14,973 nt of DNA from Gloeopeniophorella convolvens. Its lineage: Eukaryota; Basidiomycota; Agaricomycetes; Russulales. Below, piece after piece: positions 1-8,858 of the stretch (positions are counted from its first letter, which is position 1; every line of letters begins with the position of its first letter). The notes beneath the pieces were generated by a model. It was not told where the DNA came from, made no database searches, and worked only from the letters and a program-made list of their open reading frames with translations. The stretch is from the NCBI GenBank assembly GCA_022496205.1, contig WTXD01000244.1, positions 1 through 14,973 of the forward strand, read 5' to 3'. The position numbers were made by a program, and so were the translations under genes.

Positions 1-1012
1 CGGGCACTGAACCGCAGTTCCGTCCTCATTGACATGCACTTCGCCTGAGGGGTGCACGAAACCAAGGAAGCGTCCCGGAACAATCGGTACAAGGTCGTGC
101 TTGTTGTTGACGCGGGTGAAGTCCGGGACCTGGCTGTCGAAGAAATTTGCCCAAGCGGCGTTGCCGACGCGTGGAGTGCCATACGTGACGCCCTTGATGC
201 TCGTCCCTGCCGGGAGGTTGAGCTTCATGAACATGCATTCGATTTCTGCAAGTGCGCCGCCGAGGGAGTGCCCGACCTGCTGACAGATAAGATACTCTTT
301 CGCTCGATCAAATGGCGGTAGTGCGTACGAGGATGACTTTGGTCGCCGAGTGTTGAGCCATAAGTTTTTTCACCTCAGTGAGGATCTGGGTAGCCGTCTT
401 CTTATGCTCATCTGAGAAGCCACCATGGACTTCGACGCCACTGGGAACACCGGGGAAGAGTGTATTGTCTAACTTGCCCTTGTCAACGTTCAGGTCGGTC
501 AGGTCGGCTTTCCTAAAGTATATGGCATCAGGCTCTGATGAATCATAGGAGACGCATGTACGCACAATTTGGTGGGATTCGTTCCCTGATGAGCGACAAC
601 AACAGCAGATTCGGTAGGCCAAAATCCAACAAAGACTGGGAGATCACACGATCAGATCAAATCAGCCGCGCGCAGGGTAAGAGTAAAAGAGTCTCTCACA
701 AAGCTGGGTGCCGCTTCCATCTCCTCCTGTCAATGTGGGCTGGAAGCCAGGCAGTGCGTCGCAAGCCTCTGTGAACGATGTGTGAGTTCACTCTACATGA
801 ATAGCAGGCAAACGTGGGGACGCACGTCCACATTGCCACCCCTGGATTTTGCTTGACGGGCAGTACGCCGCCCGTGCAAATTGGGTGAAGGGGGCGAAGG
901 CAGAGATGTCAGTGCTCGAAAGCGTCGTCACACCAGTGCGAGACACGAAACGGGACGGAGCCGCCGCGGCGTAAGCTCCCAGAGTGAGGATGAAACCCAA
1001 AGAAAAGAACAT
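1..1012 (-). CDS. Secreted class 3 lipase (alpha/beta-hydrolase), 3' end outside the window
   Basis: Probable extracellular triacylglycerol lipase. The exons I assign on the minus strand are 1012..826, 768..700, 635..566, 512..329 and 276..1, with four GT-AG introns of 52-64 bp; the joins keep one frame of 262 residues with no stop. The start is the ATG at 1012, followed by a hydrophobic signal peptide (MFFSLGFILTLGAYAAAAP). The mature part has the fungal lipase pattern FARAAYCPSS, GWQCGQACDALPGF and VVVAHQGTNPTK. The nucleophile elbow GHSLGG puts the catalytic Ser at residue 174, and NNKHDLVPIVP supplies the likely catalytic Asp at 231. Class 3 lipases carry the catalytic His about 50 residues after this Asp, so it should lie beyond the left edge, with roughly 30-50 residues missing. 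Family assignment is firm; substrate preference is unknown. Confidence 0.93.
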
Positions 1013-1119
1013 GATGACAATAAAGGACCGTGAGGGAAATAAGGATCGACCAGCGAAACCGAACGAAGTGGGAGGACGAGAACTGCTCGACTACTTTTCT
1101 ACCATCAGAGACAGCGTTC

Positions 1120-1126
1120 TTTTAAA
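1120..1126 (-). promoter_or_regulatory. TATA-like box of the lipase gene
   Basis: On the minus strand this reads TTTAAAA, about 108 bases upstream of the lipase ATG at 1012. That distance suits a fungal core promoter with a moderately long leader. Position and composition are the only support. Confidence 0.3.
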
Positions 1127-1377
1127 GGTTCCAGGAGGCAGGAGACCGCGGACTCGCGTTTCTTGGCGGACAGACACTGGATACCAGGGCAAATCGAGCG
1201 ATCAGGGAATCGTACGGTATCTCAGGGTAAATCCGTACGAACACATGGCAACTCGCGCCTGGATTTGCAAGTGGGATTGCGATGCACATGATGGAAACAG
1301 AAATCCGATACCCGCCAAGGACCGACAGAGCACAGCAGAGCACCTGCCGAGGCGGAGGCGATAAGAGAGAGAGAGAT

Positions 1378-1413
1378 CTTACAGCTGATTACAGATTTAT
1401 AGGCCCCTTCGAC
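1378..1413 (+). repeat. Left terminal inverted repeat of the MITE-like element
   Basis: It pairs with the reverse complement of 1644-1679 at 32 of 36 positions. The mismatches are C/T or G/A only, consistent with an old insertion decaying by cytosine deamination. Confidence 0.7.
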
Positions 1414-1675
1414 ACGCAATTAGTAGTAGGAATGGGCACGAATGGAGATCAAATGAGCACCTGGATGATGCAGCCCAGAACCAATCACATTTTGTGTGCC
1501 TGTCGACTTGCCGAGCTTCCGTATCGGTGCGTAAGCGAGTGTAAGCGAGTACACACGGTAAGTACATACTTGCCATCGTCAGCGTCGTGTAGAGGCTCGG
1601 TTACCAGTCTAAGTAAATCCACCCACCTAACTAGCAATGCGACGTCAAAGGGGCCTGTAAATTTGTAATCGGCTG
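1382..1675. mobile_element. MITE-like element with long terminal inverted repeats and TA flanks
   Basis: Positions 1378-1413 and 1644-1679 form an inverted repeat of 36 bases with four mismatches, all transitions. The repeat begins CTTACAGC and runs to GGCCCCTT. Taking the element as 1382-1675, it is flanked on both sides by the dinucleotide TA (1380-1381 and 1676-1677), as expected for Tc1/mariner-type insertion. It is 294 bp and has no transposase ORF, so it would be non-autonomous. A perfect 10-bp tandem duplication (1531-1550) lies inside. The superfamily assignment rests only on the TA flanks and terminal CAG, so it is tentative. Confidence 0.65.
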
Positions 1676-1679
1676 TAAG
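1644..1679 (-). repeat. Right terminal inverted repeat of the MITE-like element
   Basis: Partner of 1378-1413. The outer edge reads CTGTAAG on the plus strand and matches CTTACAG at the left end. Confidence 0.7.
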
Positions 1680-1813
1680 CCAACATCATGAACGGTCTGA
1701 GTAGCGTGAGGGACCGCAATCGAGGATCGGAGCCGCCGATCGGCAAATCGGCAGGGGCCAGATCTGGCCAAGTTTGACCTAGGTTTGATCGTCGGGGGTT
1801 TGTGAACAGCGTC

Positions 1814-1838
1814 CACGACGCACGACGCACGACGCACG
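1814..1838. repeat. Short minisatellite, 7-bp unit CACGACG
   Basis: About 3.5 perfect copies of a 7-base unit occur in tandem. The tract is probably a replication-slippage product in non-coding DNA; no function is implied. Confidence 0.8.
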
Positions 1839-2861
1839 TTTCCTTATTTGGACACGACAGTCTCGGAGCGTCGTGTCATTACAGTAACATAATCCAGTCA
1901 CATGACGAGACGCACTTGGGACGCGCCGGATGCCTTTGTCTGCGCTCGAGATCACAGCGCGTGTCATATTTTCCCACTGCTACTCGATATGAGCCCCCAG
2001 CCCTCTCAGAAAATACTGCGGGAGATACCCACCTGGAACCACGACTGACTCATCCTGTCCAGGGCCCCCACTAGGTGTTGTTGACTTTCTAGAGGCATGC
2101 CCCACACGAACGCGAAGACCAAGTCCTGGTGAGCAAAGTAGCTTTGCCCTGGCTACTGCTCCGTCAACGACACATTGGTGTGACCATGCTGCTACTACAG
2201 GGCCTGCAAACTTGATGTTCTTAGCCGATTTCGAAGTTGAGAAGTAGTTGCCCCAGTTCTAGATCTCATGCATGCGCTTGCCCGGGTGATTGTAACAGTG
2301 CACCCAGATCATGTGTATGGTGTCTGCAGCATTGCAGGAGTCTTGTCCAGATGAAACACTATTTATTATGGGTCCGTGGGATGTCTTCAGATCAATGTCG
2401 CTGTTGCAATTCCAAGTCGTGCCTCTGCCGACGCGCCCCGTTCTATCCCACGCTCATTCGCTGCTTCCCACCATTCTGTTTCGCGAACCTGGCCTTAAGA
2501 CATGATATATGAGCAGTGGCTTGCACAAACAGGGACCACCAAGGGATCACGGTCATCCCAATGTGGGTGGCACATCACGGGCCTCATCTACAGTGTCATT
2601 GAGATGACTGCATTACACATACAATATTACCCGGACACATGAAGGAGGGCGAGGACAATGGCAACTGAGGATCTCCATAAGGAAGCAGTGACCTTGCACA
2701 CAAACCCCCGACAATCGATGCAGACCTTATCCATCACGGAACGACTGTCTTCGGGGTCAGCAACGGAGATTAGCCCTTAAGGTCCATATTGCAGTCGGTC
2801 TGTAGCCTAGAGGCAGTGTCTACGACCATCAATCAAGCCTCGCAGTCTGGGCTTCCACGGG

Positions 2862-2898
2862 ATCGACGACGACGGTGGTAGTGGTGGCGGTGGTGGTC
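2862..2898. repeat. Triplet-rich low-complexity patch (GAC/GGT)
   Basis: A run of GAC-type triplets passes into GGT/GTG/GCG triplets over about 37 bases. It resembles a glycine- or threonine-rich coding microsatellite, but no surrounding open frame supports a gene. Confidence 0.6.
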
Positions 2899-3520
2899 GA
2901 CCGCGATCTCCCCGCGTCACAGAGAGCTCACTTAGGGTGTCTATCTATGAGGAATTGTTGATGTCACTTGAGGCAGAGTCGCCGACTGGTGGCCAGTGCC
3001 ACGTTCGGACGAAGTTCGAACGGATAGTGGGAAACCAGGGGAAACCTGGAGGAGATAGGTGTGACACATTCTCGGTTGCTGGAAATCCACCGGGCCACAG
3101 CACACATGTCCGGGTCACGCAGCATGAACTTCCAGCATCCATGCATCGACGTGGCCAGCATGAGACGCGGCCGCTCCTTCGTCACACATACAGACCAGCA
3201 ATAGCCCTCGATCGTACGTGTTTGAGTATGTAGGCTCTCCCGCGGCTCAGTTCGAAAGGAGCGTACAGAGGCATCCTCCGCAAAAATCGTATCCAGGGAC
3301 TAGTAAGATCGACGATTAATATTCAATGAGTTGCAATGTTCAATGCACCTTCTGCTGAGCTCAGCACCAGTTTACCAGTTACCCCGTGAGAGATGCATGG
3401 CTGTTTGCAGGCCCATACCGGACCCGAATTGGAACAATACCCCTTCCTCAATAACGTCTCCATCACACCATTCACCTTCCTCCAGTATCGGTTCGACGTC
3501 CGGGTCGAGCGTCAAGGACC

Positions 3521-5072
3521 ATGGACGATTATGGCACAGAGTTCTTGGAAGAGGTTCTTGGCTTGGATGCTGGAGGTGACGTTCCAGGTTCTCATCGCGG
3601 CAGCCTATTCGAGCGGAAGGACGTGCAATCACTCGCGGAGTATATCAAGTCGGAGGCGTGTCAGCAGATCTATCTTATGGTAATTTTGGCTCTGAGATGC
3701 ACCGAATGGTTGATCACGACCTCGTACGAAAGTTGGGCGCAGGTGCGAAGTTCGGGAGGGGGGGCCGACGGATCCCTGTGCTCACGGATCACTAGGTGTT
3801 AGCACTTCTGCAGGCATACCGGACTTTCGTTCTCCGGAGACGGGTGCGCTGCCCATCCTGGACTATCTCATTCACATGTTCATCACAAAAATTCACGATC
3901 GGCAGGGTTATACGTGAGAAGATCCTGGGTGCTCTCGTAACAGCGACGCTTGACACATTGCTTCTAGGCTAATCTTGCACGACTGAAGCTACCATACCCA
4001 GAGGCGGTATTCGATATCCAGTTCTTCCGGAGAAATCCTCAGCCATGTGTGTCCTGATCGACATTACTCCGTCACACTTGCTCAATCACTATCCAGTCTA
4101 CGCACTCGCAAAAGAGCTCTACCCTGGGAAGTACAGGCCAACACCTACCCATTCCTTCATTAAGCTCCTTGCCAACAAAGGGCTTCTGGGGATATGCTAC
4201 ACGCAGAATATTGATACACTGGAGCGACGAGCGGGCGTTCCTGCCCACAAGATTATCGAGGCGCACGGCAGCTTCGCCACGCAGCGTTGTATTGATTGTA
4301 AGAGGCCTTTTGGTGATGTTGAGATCAAACGGCACGTCGAAGAAGAGCGGATCCCGAAATGCAAAGCATGCAAAGGGCTCGTCAAGCCAGACATTGTATT
4401 TTTCGGAGAAGCGGTGAGTACATCGCAAGGCACTGAGCTGGCTACTCAAATGAGTTCGATTCACAGATGCCCCCAATTTTTTTCACCTCTAGAGGCAAAC
4501 TCAGCAATGCGGACCTCCTCATAGTGATCGGGACGTCGCTCACAGTGCACCCATTCGCTTCCCTCACCAGCATGGTCACCAGCCATTGCCCTCGGGTTCT
4601 GATCAACATGGATGAGGTGGGTGACATCGGTCGCCAGGAGAATGACATTGTATTGCTCGGCAAATGCGACGACATCATTCGTGAGCTCGCGAAAGAGCTA
4701 GGGTGGGAGGCCGAGTTGGATAAAGAATGGGAGTCAACGGCGGCATCGTTGGACGACCATGCAGAGGCACCAGCACCGTCTTCTCCGCTGAAGGACAAGA
4801 AGTCAGACGAGGAAAATAGGCTGGAACTCGAGGTGGCGAAGTTGACTGAGAAGGTTGAAAGCGCCCTTTCTGTCTCTGAAGAGATTGAAGCCGGCGCTGG
4901 TGATAAGGCGGGCAGGGCGACAGAGCCCGTGTCAGCTAGTGTTCGAACAATCGATGACGACAAAGCGAAAGAGGTGAAGGACGTTGATCCGTCACAAGCT
5001 GAAGCGGTGCACCCAGAAGATTTGGCGGGGAAGGATAGATCGAAAGCTGTCCGAGTGGGCAGTGACCATTGA
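3521..5072 (+). CDS. HST2: Class I sirtuin, SIRT2/Hst2-like NAD+-dependent protein deacylase
   Basis: Seven exons: 3521..3679, 3733..3742, 3796..3843, 3906..3913, 3968..4046, 4097..4413 and 4467..5072. All six introns are GT-AG, 50-62 bp, giving 408 residues. The start ATG has A at -3 and G at +4. Sirtuin core motifs in order are [21 protein letters not shown] (residues 55-75, NAD+ site), TQNIDTLERRAG (137-148), catalytic His158 in EAHGSF, zinc ligands C166/C169 and C190/C193, KPDIVFFGEA (198-207), and GTSLTVHPFASL from residue 229. The phrases LPYPEAVF and ELYPGKYRPTPTHSF point to the SIRT2/Hst2 branch, whose members deacetylate histone H4 K16 and cytoplasmic substrates. After about residue 290 comes a charged tail rich in Glu, Lys, Asp, Ala and Ser with a possible short coiled coil. 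Family assignment is firm; the symbol is by similarity. Confidence 0.94.
3733..3742 (+). other. HST2: 10-nt micro-exon (exon 2) of the sirtuin gene
   Basis: This exon encodes LGA plus the first base of the next Gly of the conserved GAG motif. Both flanking introns are 53 bp, GT-AG (3680..3732 and 3743..3795). Without it the invariant NAD+-binding Gly-Ala-Gly is lost and the frame shifts. Confidence 0.85.
3906..3913 (+). other. HST2: 8-nt micro-exon (exon 4) of the sirtuin gene
   Basis: It supplies the last two bases of Gly73 plus Leu74 and Tyr75, rebuilding the conserved ETGLYANL. It sits between an intron ending in CAG at 3905 and one beginning GTGAGA at 3914. Omitting it breaks the frame. 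Confidence 0.82.
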
Positions 5073-5513
5073 ATATCGAATATCGAAGCCTTGCGGTGAG
5101 TTTCTGAGTTTGGTGTTTTATCGTCAACCACCCTGATCAGTGCCTTCGACAGAAGATCAAATACAGTGCACCGCATGGAAAACTTTCGGTTGGCCCTGGA
5201 CTTTGTACGATAACATGTATGGTAGCAGGTCGATTTTGGCCAGGTCAATCAGTCTCGCGCTCGCGAAGTTGACGAATAGGGCGTGTGATGAAGAGGAGGC
5301 ATCGAGAGGGCACTATAGTACCGTGATTAGAGGTTCCCGAGGTACGAGGGTTGACGTAATCGGGCGTCTGACTCGGGGAGACTATGGGAGACACGTGCGG
5401 GCCCGAGACGACTCAAGAGTGCAGACGCCAGCAAACCGCCAGCAAAAAAAACTGTCGCAATCTTTTGCGTTCTCTCTGCTCCAGCATCGATTGCCTACCT
5501 CGTACCCGCCGCC
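5073..5513. promoter_or_regulatory. Sirtuin 3' flank and AMP deaminase promoter region
   Basis: These 441 bases between two plus-strand genes must hold the sirtuin terminator and the AMP deaminase promoter. Candidate sites are TGACGTAA at 5352-5359 (ATF/CREB-like) and CACGTG at 5392-5397 (E-box, a bHLH target). A pyrimidine-rich stretch just before the ATG at 5514 is typical of fungal core promoters. Motif matches of this length arise easily by chance. Confidence 0.35.
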
Positions 5514-8500
5514 ATGTCCGACGCCCCTGCGCAGAACGAGACGAACGGCGGCTCGCTATCGCCGCCCGACGCGTCGCCAAACCCGAATGGTCCCAACCCA
5601 AAGCACTCGCCCAGCCTCGAGATACCGGAGCCGAGAGATGCGTTTTTTGGATACACCGAAGAGAAGTCGCTGCGCCATGTACGTTCCTCACGTCCATCTT
5701 GATTGGGGGCAGGGAGCACATCTTGCGCGAAGGGGGCCCATGCGGGTCTTAGGGTGCTTACTTCACATCAATAGATCGAGGAGAAGGTTTGGTCGCAACG
5801 GCGGCAATCAGTGCCTCAGTCGGAGGCGAGCCGGCCTCTCTCGATCTACTCGGGCTCGCCGCTTCTCGTCGCGCCTCCCGAAGCGGTCTCCCAGCATGGG
5901 GTGACAGTCCTGAAGCTTCCACCTACGTTTGATGGCACAGATTCGAGCTCGGTGCTTGAGGAGGAAGAGTCGTACGAGCGCGCCATAGAGGCTGCAACTC
6001 AGCACCCGGACGGCAGTGTGTTGTATGTTCTCTTCTCTATGCGTCGTTTGCTGATGCCTACAACTCAGTCGCTATGCCTCCGGAGCTCACACCGGAGTTC
6101 AAGCATCTATTCGAGCTCTTCAGGAAGTGCCTCGAACTGCGTGATAAATATATCGCCGTCTCAAACCAGCGCCTCGGGGACAACCCTCGCGACCATGATG
6201 ATGCTTTCCACGGTCTCCCGGAGGGCGCTGCGGACGCGAGAGGCGTGCGTCCGGAGTGCGTCAGCTCATACCAGCCTGGTGAGGAACAGTTCAAACCTTG
6301 GCGCATATACCCCCGCCCGCCTCCGCCGCACTGGCATTGGACGGCGGGTCAAGAGCTAGTGTCCACCGGCGGAGAGAAGGTTCTTGGCCATGAGAAGTTT
6401 GACTACTCAAAGTGCGAGATCCCGGAAGAGCACGAGTGGGAGTTCGAAATAGATGACAAGGGTGTGTTCCAAGTATACCGTGACGCGAAAGGTATGGCTA
6501 TGAAACTTCTGCACACGTCTTATGCTCAAATCATACCCAGCGAAAGACAAAAAGCCCGTTTTTGATATCCCGAGCATCAGAGAGTACTTCATGGATCTCG
6601 ACTTTGTGTTGAGCGTCATCTCCGATGGACCTGCTAAGAGCTTTGCGTTCCGTCGTCTGCAATACCTTCAGGGGAAGTTCACCATGCATACCCTGCTCAA
6701 TGAATTCCAAGAAATGACAGACATGAAGGTCCGTACCCCACGCTTGTCCGAGTCTCAGGGTATGCTGAACTATCGCAGCGCGTCCCACACCGGTAATGCA
6801 GAGTCCCGGGCATCTGCGAGGCTGCTATCTAACCACCGCACAGTGACTTTTATAACGCCCGCAAGGTGGACACGCATGTGCACCACTCTAGCAGCATGAA
6901 CCAGAAGCACCTCTTGCGCTTCATAAAGTCCAAGATGAAGCGCAGCCCGCAGGTCCGAGTCAGCCTCTTCCGTTCTCGTACCGCCACCGACCTTGCTATC
7001 CTGCAGGACGTCGTGATCTTCCGCGACGGCGCGGAGCTGACGCTCGAGCAAGTCTTCGAGTCGTTGAAGCTCACGGCATACGATCTGTCCATTGACACGC
7101 TCGACATGCACGCGCACCAGGATTCCTTCCACCGGTTTGACAAGTTCAACCTAAAGTACAACCCGATCGGCGAGTCGCGCCTGCGCGAGATCTTCCTCAA
7201 GACGGACAACTATATCAAGGGGCGATACCTCGCAGAGCTCACGAAAGGTCTGTCGTCAGTACGACGCTGATGCTGAGCACCGCCAACTGACATCGCTGCT
7301 CTCGACAGAGGTCATGACTGATCTCGAGCAGAGCAAATACCAGGTGAGCATAACAACATCCCGGAGTAGGAAGGGTCGGAAGCTGAATGGCCCGCAGAAC
7401 TGCGAGTGGCGCCTGAGCATCTACGGCCGCAACGAAGACGAGTGGGACAAGCTCGCGTCCTGGATAGTCGACAACAAGCTTTTCTCGCACAACGTGCGCT
7501 GGCTCGTACAGGTCCCGCGCCTGTACGACGTGTACAAGGAGAACGGCTCGATCCAGAACTTCCAGGACATCGTCCGCCGTACGCCCTCCCTGCTCCTACT
7601 GATATCATCGCTGATCCGCTGATCCGCACGCCCGCAGACGTGTTCAAGCCGCTGTTCGAGGTGACCAAGGACCCGGCCTCGCACCCGAAGCTGCACATCT
7701 TCCTGCAGCGCGTCATCGGCTTCGACACCGTCGACGACGAGTCCAAGACGGAGCGGCGCTACCACAAGAAGTTCCCGTACCCGCGCCTGTGGGACTACCC
7801 GCAGTCCCCACCGTACTCATACTGGTGCGTCCTGCCCTCGCTCAGTTCCGCACCGCCCGCGCCAGATGCTGACGTGCCGCGCACACAGGGTGTACTACAT
7901 GTTCGCGAACATGGCGAGCCTCAACAAGTGGCGGCGCGCCCGCGGCTTCAGTAAGCGCCCACCGCCCAGCCCCTGCTCCTCGGCTAACCATCACCTTGCG
8001 CCGTGCAGACACCTTCGTCTTCCGCCCGCACTCGGGCGAGGCGGGCGACACGGACCACCTGACCTCGGCCTTCCTGACCTCGCACTCGATCTCGCACGGT
8101 ATCCTCCTGCGCAAGGTGCCCGCGCTGCAGTACCTCTTCTACCTCAAGCAGATCGGCATCGCGATGAGCCCGCTGAGCAACAACGCGCTCTTCCTCACCT
8201 ACGAGCGCAACCCGCTCCCCGACTTTTTCAAGACGGGTCTCAACGTCAGCCTGAGCACGGACGACCCGCTGCAGTTCCATTTCACCAAGGTCGGTGACAT
8301 TTGCTTTGTGTGCGGCTTGAATTGTAGACTGACACGTTGCGCGCAGGAACCACTATTAGAGGAATATAGCGTCGCAGCGCACATCCTCAAGCTGCCGCAG
8401 AGCTCGCTGTGCGAGCTCGCGCGCAACTCGGTGATTCAGAGTGGCTTCGAGATGGAGGTCAAACGTCATTGGCTAGGCCAACAGTGGTACCTCCCCGGAG

Positions 8501-8664
8501 CTGCAGGCAACGATATCAACAAGGTACGTCGCTGAAAGGCGCCCAAGAAGTCACGCTGACATGCGTTTGACCAGACCAATGTGCCAAATGGACGGCTCCA
8601 GTTCAGACATGACACGCTGCTCGAGGAGCTGGCACTCATCGGCGCGATCAAAAGCCACGTCTGA
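5514..8664 (+). CDS. AMD1: AMP deaminase (AMP + H2O to IMP + NH3)
   Basis: Purine-nucleotide interconversion enzyme of the metal-dependent adenosine/AMP deaminase superfamily. Thirteen exons: 5514..5678, 5775..6015, 6069..6491, 6541..6728, 6779..6792, 6844..7247, 7309..7343, 7398..7578, 7638..7824, 7889..7950, 8009..8289, 8347..8523 and 8575..8664. The joins stay in frame for 815 residues, normal for fungal AMPD. Landmarks are a low-complexity N terminus, [34 protein letters not shown], the zinc-binding [16 protein letters not shown] (His355/His357), [35 protein letters not shown] and the catalytic [17 protein letters not shown] (Asp718/Asp719). The start has a GCCGCC ATG context. The least certain join is intron 2, where the frame requires a GTGTGT donor at 6016 although GTATGT lies at 6023. 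Confidence 0.96.
6779..6792 (+). other. AMD1: 14-nt micro-exon (exon 5) of AMP deaminase
   Basis: It encodes RVPH plus two bases of the next Arg, completing the conserved [18 protein letters not shown] segment before the zinc site. The preceding intron 6729..6778 has donor GTCCGT and branch point CTGAAC; the following one, 6793..6843, has donor GTAATG and branch point CTAACC. Confidence 0.85.
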
Positions 8665-8744
8665 GGCCCGAGTTGAGGCATTTGGACCCGTCTTAGACTT
8701 GGCAACCGTGGAGCTCTGTCCCTGTACGCATACAATAACTACAA

Positions 8745-8750
8745 AATAAA
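8745..8750 (+). terminator. Candidate polyadenylation signal of AMP deaminase
   Basis: A canonical AATAAA lies 80 bases after the stop, in an AT-rich patch at about 8730-8790. The DUF2235 gene ends at 8859 on the opposite strand, so both convergent 3' ends share this 194-base spacer. Confidence 0.55.
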
Positions 8751-8858
8751 TTAAAATGTCTTAGAAAGTTGTAGCAATCAACTGTATACGAATATCATCA
8801 CATGCTCTCGTTAAACCATGGAACCGCACTTCAATGTCAGGTCGAGTCGTGGGGGCAG

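Larger units (their letters stand above)
1013..3520. other. Gene-poor interval between lipase and sirtuin
   Basis: About 2.5 kb separates the divergent lipase and sirtuin genes. All six frames are broken into ORFs of at most about 130 codons, and none resembles a family I know. The longest (1282-1668 plus; 2937-3233 plus) lack recognisable motifs and splice to nothing obvious. The interval holds the MITE-like element at 1382-1675, a 7-bp minisatellite at 1814-1838 and a triplet-rich patch at 2862-2898. The stretch 2080-2520 has mixed composition and could be a decayed gene, but I cannot name it. Confidence 0.6.

Noticed and set aside
4442..5248. 268-codon minus-strand Ser-rich ORF
   Set aside because: Antisense to the last sirtuin exon. 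Its Ser/Thr richness is the complement of the Glu/Lys/Asp/Ala codons there.
5140..5904. 254-codon plus-strand Arg-rich ORF
   Set aside because: It crosses the AMP deaminase promoter and exon 1 in a different frame from the conserved protein and has no family motif.
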